Shown here piece after piece: positions 1 to 9,619 of a DNA stretch of 64,000 bases. The stretch's first letter is position 1. Each line of letters starts with the position of its first letter. The notes under the pieces are model-generated. The model did not search any database, was not told where the DNA came from, and saw nothing but the letters and a program-made list of their open reading frames with translations. Origin of the DNA: Streptococcus pseudopneumoniae (lineage in GTDB: Bacteria > Bacillota > Bacilli > Lactobacillales > Streptococcaceae); the NCBI RefSeq assembly GCF_001073085.1, contig NZ_JVFV01000032.1, forward strand, positions 20,130 through 84,129, written 5' to 3'. The position numbers and the translations under genes are program-made.

Positions 1-859
1 GATAGTATTTCAACTCCCAGTATCTAAATCCTAACCCCATATCAAATGATCCAGTATCTATATTTAAATACGCTTTAATATAATCCAATCCACCTCCATA
101 AACGAATACTATAATTACAGTTATAAAACTTAAAGAGGTGAGCAATCTAGAAGTTTTTCTAGAATATACAAACATGAGGAAAATTGAAATCAAAACAGAA
201 ACCAGTAGCATTCTTGTCTGATTTACAAATGTTATATACATTAATATCAAGAACAAATAATAAAAGTATTTCCTATTTCCAAATTTAAAATAGAAAAAAG
301 CGGAGATTAGCAAACCTACTATAATTAATGGCGTTCCATCTATTCGTACCGAAAATTCATTTCGATACCACAAATCTCCGAATTCTCTTAAAATAGATGG
401 AAATAATTCAACTTGAAATAATGTATATAAAAACCAAGTGAATGCTCTAATCCCAAGAGAAAACATAAAAATATTGAGTGTATTATCTAAAATTTTTCTC
501 ATGTTTTCTTGTTTGTTTTTAAAAAGGTAAATCAATACAAAAAATAGAAAAATCCATATATATTGCCGGGATGCCAGAAAAATATTACTCACACTATAAT
601 TATAAAGAGTTTTAGCTCTTAATATCTCATATATAATACATATAGATAAAAAAGTACCATAGATAAAAGCTGATTTAGAAATTCTTTTAGCATTAACAAT
701 CAGTATAGGAATCATTAAAAATAAGAGTGCAATAGATAAAATAGTTAATAAGTTTCTGTGCCAATATAAGTTGAGGGAAAACATAAGAAACATTCCCACT
801 GATAGCATCACTGTAAAATAGTATAGAATCTCTATAAATTCAAACTTCTGTCTCTTCAT
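1..859 (-). CDS. wzy: Wzy-like capsule repeat-unit polymerase, C-terminal part beyond the window
   Basis: The reading frame stays open for 286 codons from an ATG at 859 (MKRQKFEFIEIL) to the window edge. The product is very hydrophobic, with long apolar stretches near residues 10-28, 34-50, 60-76, 90-108 and 125-145 and further ones toward the edge, as expected for a multi-spanning membrane protein. It follows the glycosyltransferases of the cps operon by only 18 bp, where the repeat-unit polymerase Wzy usually sits. Wzy proteins have little sequence conservation, so the call rests on topology and position. A Wzx flippase is the alternative, but the motif-poor, Phe/Ile/Leu-rich character fits Wzy better. 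The membrane polymerase would join lipid-linked repeat units into capsule. Confidence 0.65.
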   Translation of the reverse strand, partial: MKRQKFEFIEILYYFTVMLSVGMFLMFSLNLYWHRNLLTILSIALLFLMIPILIVNAKRISKSAFIYGTFLSICIIYEILRAKTLYNYSVSNIFLASRQYIWIFLFFVLIYLFKNKQENMRKILDNTLNIFMFSLGIRAFTWFLYTLFQVELFPSILREFGDLWYRNEFSVRIDGTPLIIVGLLISAFFYFKFGNRKYFYYLFLILMYITFVNQTRMLLVSVLISIFLMFVYSRKTSRLLTSLSFITVIIVFVYGGGLDYIKAYLNIDTGSFDMGLGFRYWELKYY

Positions 860-877
860 TCATCTCTCCACAAAAAA

Positions 878-1975
878 TTACAACTGATTAATCAGCTGAT
901 GAATCATCTCCGCTCTTTTTTCCCAAGTATTACTTTTCAAAAAATCTTCTCTAGCTATACTGTCATATTTCAAATTATTATTTTCAATCAATTGCACCAG
1001 ATTCATTTGGTAATCTGAATAATTTGAATACATGTATACAAATGGTTCAAATCTCAGAATTTCCTTATAACATACCGTAAGTATATTTTTATTAAAATTG
1101 ATATATTCATATAACTTAACTGGATCCACTGCTTCAACAATATCATTAATTTGAAACGGCATAATCATAACATCTGCATTCTCAATATACTGATAAATCT
1201 TCTCGTGTGGTACACTTCCTACATAATGAATTCTATCATGTTCAGGAATAACAGCTTTGCTAATCGGACCAATCAACTTATATTCAATATTATCAAAATC
1301 TTCTAAACTTCTTAAAATGATATCAAAATCAAACCAATGACTGATAGTTCCAACATATGCAAGTACAAGCTTTTGGTTATTCTTTTTATGCTGAGTAGGA
1401 ATGCTTAAGATTTTACCATTATAACCATTTCTAACAACCACTATTTTATCAACCTGTTCTTCCAAGTTATAATCAGAAACAATATTTTCTCTTAATTTCT
1501 CACTCGAAACCAAGATTAAATTAGCTCTATTGACCAGTTTCTCTTCTAAATCCTTTAATCGCTGGCGTTCTTCTCTATCTTCTATAAAAGCCACATGATA
1601 ATCCATACAATCATATATTATTTTTTGCTCTGAATTGTCTACAAGAGAGGCAAACTGCATTGGATTTGTCAAATATACATATTCTGGTTTAAAAGCCTTA
1701 ACTTTTCTTCGAATATTCCAAGCAACAATTTTATCATTCAGTTTCTTTAGTTTAGGTGACCTATTAACAAAAGGCAGGGCATAAATACGTGATATATTTG
1801 TAATGTTAGTATTTCTATCCTCAGTCAACCCTTTTCTATTATACCAATAGCGATACAGAACTAGTATCTCATAAAAATTAGATAAGCTTTCTGCAATAAA
1901 TTGTGGACGCTGTTTTATCCAATTCCAATCAACATTTGTCACATATAAAATTTTTTTCATCATTTTTTTATTCAT
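878..1975 (-). CDS. Capsule glycosyltransferase, GT-B fold, TuaH-like
   Basis: A 365-aa cytoplasmic protein with the look of a GT4/GT1-type glycosyltransferase. The N-terminal Rossmann half opens with ILYVTNVDWNWIKQRPQFIA, a start typical of the TuaH-like family. The C-terminal half has LAYVGTISHWFDFDII and the donor-binding region VDPVKLYEYINF, where Glu and Lys line the nucleotide-sugar site in such enzymes. No membrane segment is seen. The start ATG at 1975 is followed by two more in-frame ATGs and none has a strong ribosome binding site, so the exact start is uncertain. It lies 9 bp after the GT2 gene in the cps operon and should add one sugar of the capsule repeat; donor and acceptor cannot be read from sequence. 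Confidence 0.8.
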   Translation of the reverse strand: MNKKMMKKILYVTNVDWNWIKQRPQFIAESLSNFYEILVLYRYWYNRKGLTEDRNTNITNISRIYALPFVNRSPKLKKLNDKIVAWNIRRKVKAFKPEYVYLTNPMQFASLVDNSEQKIIYDCMDYHVAFIEDREERQRLKDLEEKLVNRANLILVSSEKLRENIVSDYNLEEQVDKIVVVRNGYNGKILSIPTQHKKNNQKLVLAYVGTISHWFDFDIILRSLEDFDNIEYKLIGPISKAVIPEHDRIHYVGSVPHEKIYQYIENADVMIMPFQINDIVEAVDPVKLYEYINFNKNILTVCYKEILRFEPFVYMYSNYSDYQMNLVQLIENNNLKYDSIAREDFLKSNTWEKRAEMIHQLINQL

Positions 1976-1984
1976 TTTTAATAA

Positions 1985-2866
1985 TTACCGACTAATTTTA
2001 TTTTTCTCCATTAAAGTTAAAAAATAACTAGTGGATTCAAAGTTGCATTTGTTTGAAAACAAAGTTTTTTCTACTAAGTTTGTATAAACCTGATTAGTTG
2101 CAACATTTTGATGGTGCAATACCTTAATCTTCGGTGTGTAAATTCTCTTGTATCCTTTTAATTCAGCTTCATAATCTAATATCTCTGTTTCATAGTAGAA
2201 GAAGGTGTTAGGGTTAAAAGCATACTCCTCTTTTTCGATAAAATCTCTCGAATATACAATAAACGAACCATGAAGAATTGGATTTTCTACCTGTTTCCTA
2301 TAGTCTACTGATCCTTTTTTACGTCTATTTTGATAGATTGCTGTTCGAAGAGCTTTACTAGCTTTCAACCAACATTTGATTTTTAAAGCTAGACTAACTT
2401 GGCTCCCCTTTTTAAATTTTTCATTTAGAGCTTTAACTTCTTCATAAGTATAATGTGTCAACCGTTTTGGGTTTTGGTGAAGTTGGTAAGTAGTCGAGAA
2501 GATATCTGGCCCGAGCAAATGGAATTTCTCCTCACTATAGATATCTGTCACGATTTTTTCAAAATCTTCTGTTTCTATCTCAATATCGTTATTCATGATA
2601 ACCATGAAATCGGGGTTATACTTTTCCTTAGCAAATTGATAAGCTACATTATTTCCACGAGCAAAACCAGCATTTTCATGGTTAATCAAAACATCAATTT
2701 CTGAATCTGATTCATAAAGCTCTTGTAGTTTTTCACCAGTACCATTATTAGAGAAATTATCAATAATAACGATTTGCTTTGCATTAGAATTGCCTTCTTT
2801 TATAGATTTAACACAAGAAATAGTTTCTTCTAAGACTTTGTAATGCAAAATAATATAACAAAACAA
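1985..2866 (-). CDS. GT2-family glycosyltransferase of the capsule operon
   Basis: 293 aa, GT-A fold. The N-terminal segment YIILHYKVLEETISCVKSI and the sequence VIIDNFSNNGTGEKL are typical of rhamnosyltransferase-like GT2 enzymes. VIMNNDIEIE carries the DXD-like acid pair that holds the nucleotide-sugar metal, and PILHGSFIVYSRDF is the usual acceptor-domain block. The start codon is a TTG at 2866, preceded by AGGAGG with 8-nt spacing; no better ATG exists nearby. It begins one base after the LicD stop codon. The role is transfer of one sugar, possibly rhamnose, to the lipid-linked capsule repeat on the inner face of the membrane. The sugar identity is inference. Confidence 0.82.
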   Translation of the reverse strand: MFCYIILHYKVLEETISCVKSIKEGNSNAKQIVIIDNFSNNGTGEKLQELYESDSEIDVLINHENAGFARGNNVAYQFAKEKYNPDFMVIMNNDIEIETEDFEKIVTDIYSEEKFHLLGPDIFSTTYQLHQNPKRLTHYTYEEVKALNEKFKKGSQVSLALKIKCWLKASKALRTAIYQNRRKKGSVDYRKQVENPILHGSFIVYSRDFIEKEEYAFNPNTFFYYETEILDYEAELKGYKRIYTPKIKVLHHQNVATNQVYTNLVEKTLFSNKCNFESTSYFLTLMEKNKISR

Positions 2867-2867
2867 A

Positions 2868-3692
2868 TTAGTGTCCTCCTAAATGCGATTTCTTTTCATC
2901 ATCACTAGGCTCTTCGTGAAGATAGTTTTCTCCGTAAAGTCTTTTAAGGTAGCGGTCATACTCCGTTGGAACTTTAAAGAAGGTATCCTCAAAAGGCTTC
3001 TCTACTCCTTCTCCCCAAATCTCTACCGGCATAACTTCTTTAGCAAATAAAGAAGCATTGATAGTCCCAGCATACTGCTGCTTTTTCCAATCATACTTTT
3101 TATAGAGATTATCCAAACGTCTGTACACATAATTTTGAGGAAATAGTTTTGCAAATCCTAGTTTTTTAAAGAAACCAATAATTAGTTTTTGCTTAGCGGA
3201 ATGCATATCCACATGGTCGCCAACATAGGTTGTTCCTAAACTTGCTAAAAAACGATACCAGTATACTTTACCAAAGTAAAGCTTTCTTAAAAACGAATGA
3301 TTTGGAGCACCGTCCAAAGGAATGATATCAATCAAATGCAATCCTAAATTGGTATTTCGTGGCAAGTCCAAACGTTTTCTTTCATCTTCCAAAAGGAATA
3401 GGCGAGGAAAGTAGCAATGCAACGTATCACAGTATTGATAAGCAAGAACCTGATATTTGCCTGCGATAATTCTATCCTTAAAAATTTCCGGAAGTCTATC
3501 GTAGCCTTCACGAGGTACTGCGATATCCATGTCGTCATCCCATGGAATAAAGCCATCGTATTTGACTGCCCCAAGTACACTACCTCCACGGAGGAAGAAG
3601 TCTATATTATTCTCTTTACAAATTTTTTGAAACTCTTTTATAGCATCTAATTCAACTTTTTGAATTAAGCGAATCATCTCTGTCTGGTTCAA
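2868..3692 (-). CDS. licD: LicD-family phosphotransferase in the capsule operon
   Basis: 274 aa. The signature LRGGSVLGAVKYDGFIPWDD followed by DMDIAVPREGYDRL (roughly residues 35-65) is the LicD/fukutin-type nucleotidyltransferase-fold motif with the catalytic Asp pair. Family members move phosphocholine or other phospho-substituents from a CDP- or nucleotide-linked donor to glycans. In a cps operon this predicts a phosphodiester-linked decoration or linkage in the capsule. The gene overlaps the WecG stop by 2 nt and starts with TTG at 3692; an ATG five codons inside (3677) is an alternative. Similar LicD-like proteins (Wcr/LicD3-type) occur in several pneumococcal cps loci. Confidence 0.88.
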   Translation of the reverse strand: MNQTEMIRLIQKVELDAIKEFQKICKENNIDFFLRGGSVLGAVKYDGFIPWDDDMDIAVPREGYDRLPEIFKDRIIAGKYQVLAYQYCDTLHCYFPRLFLLEDERKRLDLPRNTNLGLHLIDIIPLDGAPNHSFLRKLYFGKVYWYRFLASLGTTYVGDHVDMHSAKQKLIIGFFKKLGFAKLFPQNYVYRRLDNLYKKYDWKKQQYAGTINASLFAKEVMPVEIWGEGVEKPFEDTFFKVPTEYDRYLKRLYGENYLHEEPSDDEKKSHLGGH

Positions 3693-4432
3693 AATTTATA
3701 TCCCCTTTTCGCTTTTAAAACTTTTCCTATGAATGAAACATTCCCTACAAAATAACGCTTAAAAAGACGTTTAGGCTCATTTGCTACACGAAACAACCAC
3801 TCAAGGTTTGACTTTTGCATCCATAGAGGTGCTCGTTGGATATGACCAGACAAGACATCAAAACTACCACCAACTCCCATAAATACTGAATTGACACCGT
3901 TATCCATAAATTTTTGAATAATATATTCTTTTTTAGGAGACGTAATACCAACAAACACAAAATCAGGGTTCTTTTTACGAATATCTTCTTGAATATCTTG
4001 CTCATCATCTGCAGAAAAATAACCATTTCTGTGTCCAACAACTATCAAATTAGGATAATCATTCTTAAATGCTTTGAGCATATCTTGTAAAACCTCTTCT
4101 TTTGCTCCAAAAAAGTATACTGAATATCCTTTATTATTCGATAACTCTAAAAGAGATTGCATCAAATCAATCCCTGCCACCCGTTCAGGAACAGGTGTTC
4201 CTAAAAACTTACTTGCAAGAACAACGGAAGCGCCGTCGGCATTTATGATTCCTGAGTCATTAACAATTTTTTTGATTTTCTCATCTGTATGGCACTGATT
4301 AATTTTATCAGCATTAACTCCCATTAAATGTAATGCTCTTTTCCCCAGTACGTATTGTTCAACAGTGTCCACTGTTTCCCTCATCGTAAGAGGATCAATG
4401 TTAATACCTAAAACTTTGATTCTATTTGTCAT
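3689..4432 (-). CDS. WecG/TagA/CpsF-family glycosyltransferase
   Basis: 247 aa, about the full length of GT26 enzymes. Diagnostic blocks: LHLMGVNADKINQ, INADGASVVLASKFLGTPVP, RVAGIDLMQSLL, YFFGAKEEVLQDM and the C-terminal PKKEYIIQKF / APLWMQKSNLEWLFRVANEP. The family includes WecG and TagA, which transfer ManNAc-type residues onto undecaprenyl-PP-linked GlcNAc, and CpsF-like capsule enzymes. Here it directly follows the initial sugar transferase by 3 bp, so it most likely adds the second sugar. ManNAc or a related N-acetylhexosamine is possible but not proven. Peripheral membrane association is expected because its acceptor is lipid-linked. Confidence 0.85.
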   Translation of the reverse strand: MTNRIKVLGINIDPLTMRETVDTVEQYVLGKRALHLMGVNADKINQCHTDEKIKKIVNDSGIINADGASVVLASKFLGTPVPERVAGIDLMQSLLELSNNKGYSVYFFGAKEEVLQDMLKAFKNDYPNLIVVGHRNGYFSADDEQDIQEDIRKKNPDFVFVGITSPKKEYIIQKFMDNGVNSVFMGVGGSFDVLSGHIQRAPLWMQKSNLEWLFRVANEPKRLFKRYFVGNVSFIGKVLKAKRGYKF

Positions 4433-4435
4433 CCC

Positions 4436-5806
4436 TTACTTCGCTCCATCTCTCATCAACACAACTTTTACAGTTTTTAGCAATATTTCAAAATCTTTCC
4501 AGATAGTCCAATCATCGATATAAGCCACATCCAGTTTCACGACTTCATCGAAGTTTGTAATTTCACTTCGACCACTAATTTGCCACAAACCTGTAATACC
4601 AGGTTTGAAACTGAGACGACGTTTTTGTTCAGGTGTGTATTTTTCGTACTCATCTACAGTTGGTGGGCGTGTACCGACCAGACTCATGTCGCCAATCAAA
4701 ACATTCCAAAATTGTGGCAATTCATCCAAGCTAGTTTTTCGGATAAACTGCCCAATCTTAGTCACTCGAGGATCGTTATCGATCTTAAACATACCACCTT
4801 GCATCGTATTTTGATCCATCAACTGTTCCTTGATCGCTTCAGCATCGATTCGCATCGAACGGAATTTATAAAAGGTAAAGTGACGACCATTTTTTCCGAT
4901 ACGAGTTTGTGAAAAGATTGCAGGCCCACCATCTTTTCGAATCATGGGAACTAAAAATAGGCTAGCAATCCCACAAAAGATCAATCCAACAATAGCACCA
5001 CAAATGTCAAGGATTCGTTTAGCAATCACATGGCTCGACTTGTAAAAATTTGTAGAAAATGTCACTACGTTCAAGCCCGCCATCTCATGGATTTGTTTAT
5101 CTCGACCTAAGTTTTTATCAAAAGCATTGAGATTGACTGTAACATCGATTCCCATCGTTTCAAACTGAGAAATAATAGCCCCGATGTCATAGTCCTCACT
5201 TGGAAGATTGACAAAAACTTCATCAACTACCTCGTGCGTTGCATAAGAGAGCAACTGTTCCCTTGGAACAACCGTCACCTTTTCATGAGTGAATTCTGGC
5301 ATATCTAGGACACATACAGCGACTAGTTCCCCTTGAACATCGTTAGCAGTTAATAATCGGTCCATTACTCTTTCGGTACGAGACATCGCTGTGATCAACA
5401 AAATTTTACGACTGCTCTTCAAATTGTGGTTAAAGGTTTTCCAATAACGCTTCACAAAGAAACTGAGTAGATAATTCAAAACACCATACAAGGAAAGCAG
5501 ATAGAGCATCCCTCGTCTAGAAATCACAAATTTCTCTTTTAGGAAGAAACTTGAAAAACTAATCAACAAGGCATAAAAGAGGATGTATTTGACCGTTTCT
5601 ACTAACTCAACATACTGACCTCGTTTGAAAAAATCCTTACCGTAGCCACTAATGTAAAAGGCTGCAAAGTGTAGAAAAAAAAGGACAAGCACTGTATTGA
5701 GAACAATATCAGTTTCTGAAATTGCAATCAGTATATAAGCTAATAAACTAACAAGAATACTCTGTAAGAATGCCAAAGTTACATTATAGAAACCTCTTCC
5801 CTCCAT
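4436..5806 (-). CDS. cpsE: Initial sugar transferase of capsule synthesis (WchA/CpsE type)
   Basis: 456 aa, matching the 455-aa pneumococcal WchA/CpsE. The N-terminal half has four to five membrane helices (for instance residues 10-28, 40-58, 72-88 and 98-116), then a Rossmann-like cytoplasmic domain. The C-terminal third is the bacterial sugar transferase domain: KRILDICGAIVGLI, FYKFRSMRIDAE, KTSLDELPQFWNVLIGDMSL, VGTRPPTVDEY and GITGLWQISGRSEI. It transfers hexose-1-phosphate, typically glucose-1-phosphate in this subfamily, to undecaprenyl phosphate, starting each repeat. It follows cpsD by 21 bp in the standard cpsA-E order. Confidence 0.93.
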   Translation of the reverse strand: MEGRGFYNVTLAFLQSILVSLLAYILIAISETDIVLNTVLVLFFLHFAAFYISGYGKDFFKRGQYVELVETVKYILFYALLISFSSFFLKEKFVISRRGMLYLLSLYGVLNYLLSFFVKRYWKTFNHNLKSSRKILLITAMSRTERVMDRLLTANDVQGELVAVCVLDMPEFTHEKVTVVPREQLLSYATHEVVDEVFVNLPSEDYDIGAIISQFETMGIDVTVNLNAFDKNLGRDKQIHEMAGLNVVTFSTNFYKSSHVIAKRILDICGAIVGLIFCGIASLFLVPMIRKDGGPAIFSQTRIGKNGRHFTFYKFRSMRIDAEAIKEQLMDQNTMQGGMFKIDNDPRVTKIGQFIRKTSLDELPQFWNVLIGDMSLVGTRPPTVDEYEKYTPEQKRRLSFKPGITGLWQISGRSEITNFDEVVKLDVAYIDDWTIWKDFEILLKTVKVVLMRDGAK

Positions 5807-5827
5807 ACTAAACTCCCTTACTTCATT

Positions 5828-6511
5828 TTATTTTTTCCCGTATGAACCATATGAACCGTAAGAACCGTATTTTTCACGTTTAATATTAAATTTGTTCAGA
5901 ACCACACCTAAAAAGGGCATTCCTGTTTGTTCTAACTGACTTTTAGCTTTTTGAACTTCTCTTCGTTTCGCCACACCAGCTTCTGTGACTAGAATAGATG
6001 CATCACATTTTTGTACAATAATAGCCGCATCAATCACGACTCCTATCGGAGCAGTATCAACGATAATATAGTCAAAATATTTACGCAAGGTTTCAATCAT
6101 ACTTCCAAAGTTGGCGCTTTGTAAAAGAGCTGTTGGATTTGGAGAAATTGCTCCTGATTGGATCATAAATAAATTTTCAACATTTGTTTCACAAAGGCCG
6201 TTTGACAAGTCTTGGGTGCCAGCCAGATAATCTGTCAAACCAGTGATTTTTTCTCTTGATTTGAATACTCCAGACATGACTGAGTTTCGGATATCGGCGT
6301 CGATCAATAGTGTTTTGTACCCTGCACGCGCACAAGCCCAAGCAATATTGGTAGAAGTTGTAGATTTCCCTTCACTAGGATCGACTGATGTGACTGCAAT
6401 AACCTTTAAGTTATTTCCACTCAGTTGTATATTTGTACGTAAAGCATTGTAGTACTCTTCTGCTTTTTTTACAGAGTTCAGTTTTTGTTGTGATAATTCT
6501 AACTTTGCCAT
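5828..6511 (-). CDS. cpsD: CpsD/Wze autophosphorylating tyrosine kinase
   Basis: 227 aa bacterial tyrosine kinase. Walker A is VDPSEGKSTTSTNIAWA (near residue 45), Walker A' is TLLIDADIRNSVM and Walker B is YIIVDTAPIGVV. The C-terminal tail is four Tyr-Gly-Ser-type repeats (YGSYGSYGSYGKK), the cluster of autophosphorylated tyrosines. It works with the membrane adaptor CpsC, encoded just upstream, and the phosphatase CpsB to control capsule chain length and export at the septum. The downstream initial transferase gene follows in the same operon. All key motifs are intact. Confidence 0.96.
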   Translation of the reverse strand: MAKLELSQQKLNSVKKAEEYYNALRTNIQLSGNNLKVIAVTSVDPSEGKSTTSTNIAWACARAGYKTLLIDADIRNSVMSGVFKSREKITGLTDYLAGTQDLSNGLCETNVENLFMIQSGAISPNPTALLQSANFGSMIETLRKYFDYIIVDTAPIGVVIDAAIIVQKCDASILVTEAGVAKRREVQKAKSQLEQTGMPFLGVVLNKFNIKREKYGSYGSYGSYGKK

Positions 6512-6521
6512 AAGTTCTCCC

Positions 6522-7211
6522 TTACTTTAATTTATTCAGGTCTGGAATGACTCCAAGGAGTGAGATTTTCATAACATCTTCGATATCTTCTGGACGTTTG
6601 ACACGGTCATCTAGTAGCTCAACTAGTAGAAGCACGACAATCACCAAGCCTGCACCAGCACCGATTCCCATTAAGGTATTACGACGGATATTGGGTGATG
6701 AAGGACTAGTAGCTGGATGCGCTTCTTCAAGGGTAGTCACATCTGACACTCGGGTTACAGCAACAATTTTTTGTGCTGCGACATCTCGAAGAGAATTTGC
6801 AATACGACTTGCTTCATCTGGTTTATGGTCGCTAACTGAAATAGATACGATACGTGTATCTGCGGGAACTGTTACCTGAACCTTTTTCGCCAATGTTTTT
6901 GCATTGATAGTTAATCCAAGATCAGAAACCACCTTCTCTAAAACATCTTGAGAAAGAATGATTTCACGGTAGTCCTTAACCAAGTATGTTCCTGCCTGCA
7001 AATCCTGATTTGTCAACGCTTTATCACCTTGAGAACGATTAATGACATAGATGCGAGTGGTACTTTTATATTCAGGTTCAACCACAAAACTACTATATGC
7101 AAATGCAGCAGCTCCTGCTACGATGGCTACAAGAAGGATTAGCAGTTTCTTTTTCCATAGCGCCTTTAACAACTGAATAACATTGATTTCAATAGTATCT
7201 TGTTCTTTCAT
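6522..7211 (-). CDS. cpsC: CpsC/Wzd chain-length regulator and kinase adaptor
   Basis: 229 aa, the usual size for pneumococcal Wzd. It has a Wzz-type domain between two membrane helices: [20 protein letters not shown] near residue 35 and [20 protein letters not shown] near residue 185. The proline-rich block before the second helix ([16 protein letters not shown]) is typical of polysaccharide co-polymerases. CpsC anchors and activates CpsD at the membrane and helps set capsule length and attachment to the wall. Its cytoplasmic C-terminus ends [17 protein letters not shown]. It sits 10 bp from cpsD and 8 bp from cpsB. Confidence 0.95.
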   Translation of the reverse strand: MKEQDTIEINVIQLLKALWKKKLLILLVAIVAGAAAFAYSSFVVEPEYKSTTRIYVINRSQGDKALTNQDLQAGTYLVKDYREIILSQDVLEKVVSDLGLTINAKTLAKKVQVTVPADTRIVSISVSDHKPDEASRIANSLRDVAAQKIVAVTRVSDVTTLEEAHPATSPSSPNIRRNTLMGIGAGAGLVIVVLLLVELLDDRVKRPEDIEDVMKISLLGVIPDLNKLK

Positions 7212-7219
7212 TTTAACTC

Positions 7220-7951
7220 CTATATTATTTGATCTTTAATGACTTTTTCGGGATTTTCCACGAAGAGTTCCCTAGCCTTATCTTGGCCATACCTTTTGCT
7301 CACTATCTCGTAAGCTTCTCGCATATAAGGGGGACGATCATCTAGATTATGCATATCACTAGCAACTATATGGACCAAATCCCTCTCTAAGAAATAGCGA
7401 GCACGCTTTTTCATGAATTTATAAGTATCACCAAACAATTTTGGTTTGAGGATGTTCGAACTATTGACCTGTGTATAACATCCCATATCGATGAGGTCCC
7501 GCACCCTTTTTTCATTATTTTCCAAAGCATCATAACGTTCTATATGGGCAATAACAGGAGTTATTCCCAACATCAAAACATTGGTTAATGCGCTATGGAT
7601 TTCACGATAAGGGGTATTCATACTGAATTCTATCAAGGCGTAACGGGTGCCATTTAGCTGTGGAATCTGCTGATTCTCTAATTTGTTTAAAGCATCACTA
7701 CTGTAATAGATCTCTGCTCCATACAAGATGGTTAAGTCGGGAGCAATTTCTTTAGCCAACTCCTTGACAACTTTATAATTTCTTGCAATGTCCTCCTCTG
7801 GCGTTTCAAACATCCCCTTCCGACGATGAGAAGTCGAAACGATGGTACGAACTCCTTGAGCATAAGCTTCCTTCAGAAGCGCTATACTCTCTGCCTTATC
7901 CTTTGGGCCATCGTCTACATCAAAAACTATGTGTGAATGGATATCAATCAT
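7220..7951 (-). CDS. cpsB: CpsB/Wzh metal-dependent protein-tyrosine phosphatase
   Basis: 243 aa PHP-family phosphatase. Metal-binding motifs are [16 protein letters not shown] at the N-terminus, STSHRR near residue 41, [19 protein letters not shown] and [13 protein letters not shown]. The enzyme dephosphorylates CpsD-P with Mn2+ and so resets the capsule assembly cycle. Length equals the pneumococcal Wzh protein. It starts with ATG at 7951, immediately after the cpsA stop codon, and shares the operon promoter upstream of cpsA. Confidence 0.96.
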   Translation of the reverse strand: MIDIHSHIVFDVDDGPKDKAESIALLKEAYAQGVRTIVSTSHRRKGMFETPEEDIARNYKVVKELAKEIAPDLTILYGAEIYYSSDALNKLENQQIPQLNGTRYALIEFSMNTPYREIHSALTNVLMLGITPVIAHIERYDALENNEKRVRDLIDMGCYTQVNSSNILKPKLFGDTYKFMKKRARYFLERDLVHIVASDMHNLDDRPPYMREAYEIVSKRYGQDKARELFVENPEKVIKDQII

Positions 7952-7952
7952 C

Positions 7953-9398
7953 TTATCTTCCTTCCATAATATCTTTGATCTCTGTTTTGAGTGTCTCTAA
8001 GCTATTTGGATCAACCTCTAACATGTAAAGGTTACTATCAGGCATGGCATAGGAAGGAAGATCCATACGACCAGTTCCCTTTAGATCTCGAGTGATGACA
8101 GTATATTTTCCCCCACTTGCTAGTTGGTCATTTACTAAGCTAACCATGGTTTCAGGAGGCATATTGGTTTGTACAGAATCTTGCAAGCCTTGCATGATAC
8201 TATCAAAATTCTTCAAGGCTTCTGCCGAAGTTAGTTTTTGAATAATAGCAGCAATGACTTTTTGTTGATTACGTCCACGATCTCCATCACCATTAGTTAA
8301 GGAATAACGTTCACGAACAAAGCCTAGAGCCTGCTCAGAGTTTAGATGAACATTTCCAACAGGGAAATGATAGTTCCCATGAAGTGATGTAAAGTCTTGA
8401 TCATTATAAACATCGACACCACCTAAGAGATCAATCAATTTCAAGAAGGAAGTGAAGTTGAGTCGTACATAGTAATTCAGATCAATTCCATAGAGATTTT
8501 CTAGTGTATGAATGGAAGCATCCACGCCGTAAATACCTGCATGGGTCAATTTATCATTTTGGTTATTACCGCCATCAGCTATGGGCACATAGGCATCACG
8601 AGGCGTTGTTGTCAGAAGAATTTTCTTGGTTTCTTGATTGACAGTCATGATGATATTGACATCTGAACGAGAAACGGAGCTAATCGGTCCGTATGTGTCA
8701 ATCCCACTGATGTAGATATTAAAAGCCTTGTTTTGAGAGACTTTAGGCGCTTCAACGCTCTTGGTTAGCTCTTTTGTATAAATCTTCTTGATCTTTTTGG
8801 CATGGTCTGGGTACTCTTGTTCAATCAGATTTTCAAAGACACTGTTCAAAACGATTGCCTTGGTCTCTCCAGCTAAGAGACTCTTATAAGCAGCAAGATA
8901 GGAAGCACTCTCTTCAACCGTTAAGTCTTTACTTTGACTTATCTTAATATCATCGAGCAGTTTTTTAATATTTTCTGCATCTGTTTTGGTCGGAGCCGTC
9001 ACACTGGATAATTCTGAGACATTTCCAATCTCACTATCCGCCAAAACTGCAACACTGATGGAGTAACTAGAATAGTTAGATGTTGCATTTAATTGATTTG
9101 CTAGGCTAACGAATTGATGAACTCCAATCAAAGAAAGGGAACTAACAAATACCGACACCAATAGTAAAATCATGGTGAAGATCTTAGCTTTTCTCTTTAG
9201 AATCAAAAATAAAGCTATTAACGCAAGCAAGATCATAACAATCGCTATAAGGACATTGGCATAGCTAATTGCTAAAATATGATATCTAAATATTAAAAAC
9301 AGCAAAAAGCAAGCAAGCACTATATATACAAACAACAAAATGATATTGATGCTTTGTTGAAACTTGCTCGTTTTTCTTTCTTTTGAATGTCTACTCAA
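7953..9398 (-). CDS. cpsA: CpsA/Wzg LytR-CpsA-Psr wall ligase
   Basis: 481 aa, near the pneumococcal Wzg length. Three N-terminal membrane helices (about residues 14-34, 40-65 and 73-93) are followed by an accessory domain and then the LCP catalytic domain: [49 protein letters not shown] and [20 protein letters not shown], which holds the conserved arginines that bind polyprenyl pyrophosphate. LCP enzymes attach capsule to peptidoglycan outside the membrane. The start is TTG (TTGAGTAGACAT), preceded by AGAGGTG; the pneumococcal gene also starts TTGAGTAGACG, from memory. First gene of the operon. Confidence 0.95.
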   Translation of the reverse strand: MSRHSKERKTSKFQQSINIILLFVYIVLACFLLFLIFRYHILAISYANVLIAIVMILLALIALFLILKRKAKIFTMILLLVSVFVSSLSLIGVHQFVSLANQLNATSNYSSYSISVAVLADSEIGNVSELSSVTAPTKTDAENIKKLLDDIKISQSKDLTVEESASYLAAYKSLLAGETKAIVLNSVFENLIEQEYPDHAKKIKKIYTKELTKSVEAPKVSQNKAFNIYISGIDTYGPISSVSRSDVNIIMTVNQETKKILLTTTPRDAYVPIADGGNNQNDKLTHAGIYGVDASIHTLENLYGIDLNYYVRLNFTSFLKLIDLLGGVDVYNDQDFTSLHGNYHFPVGNVHLNSEQALGFVRERYSLTNGDGDRGRNQQKVIAAIIQKLTSAEALKNFDSIMQGLQDSVQTNMPPETMVSLVNDQLASGGKYTVITRDLKGTGRMDLPSYAMPDSNLYMLEVDPNSLETLKTEIKDIMEGR

Positions 9399-9619
9399 CT
9401 TACACCTCTACAAAGTTTTTTTATTTCCATTATATCACAAAGTAGTACTGGATACCACCAATATATATTAAGTAACCGTTTTTATGCACCGTAAAAACAT
9501 GAATAGTAAATTCCAATGATGAAATGGCTAAAATGTCGCTTGAAGGAAGTATCTGACCTAAAAAAGACGGGGCTATAAACTGTTAAATCAAACCTCAACT
9601 TCCTAGTTCCAAATCTACA
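9399..9619. other. Non-coding spacer upstream of cpsA
   Basis: Apart from the cps promoter, no convincing gene was found here. A 61-codon minus-strand open frame at 9482-9667 overlaps the inverted-repeat element and has no ribosome binding site or recognisable domain. It may be decayed insertion-sequence DNA. Confidence 0.4.
9429..9434 (-). promoter_or_regulatory. Extended -10 of the cps operon promoter
   Basis: On the minus strand TGATATAAT lies 31 bp before the cpsA TTG start, a consensus TATAAT with an extended TGn. No good -35 at 16-18 bp is seen (TTGGTG is 21 bp away), consistent with an extended-10 promoter. The ribosome binding site AGAGGTG follows. Confidence 0.6.

Noticed and set aside
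6547..6879. 110-codon plus-strand frame opposite cpsC
   Set aside because: Low-complexity Ser/Thr-rich shadow of the cpsC coding sequence.
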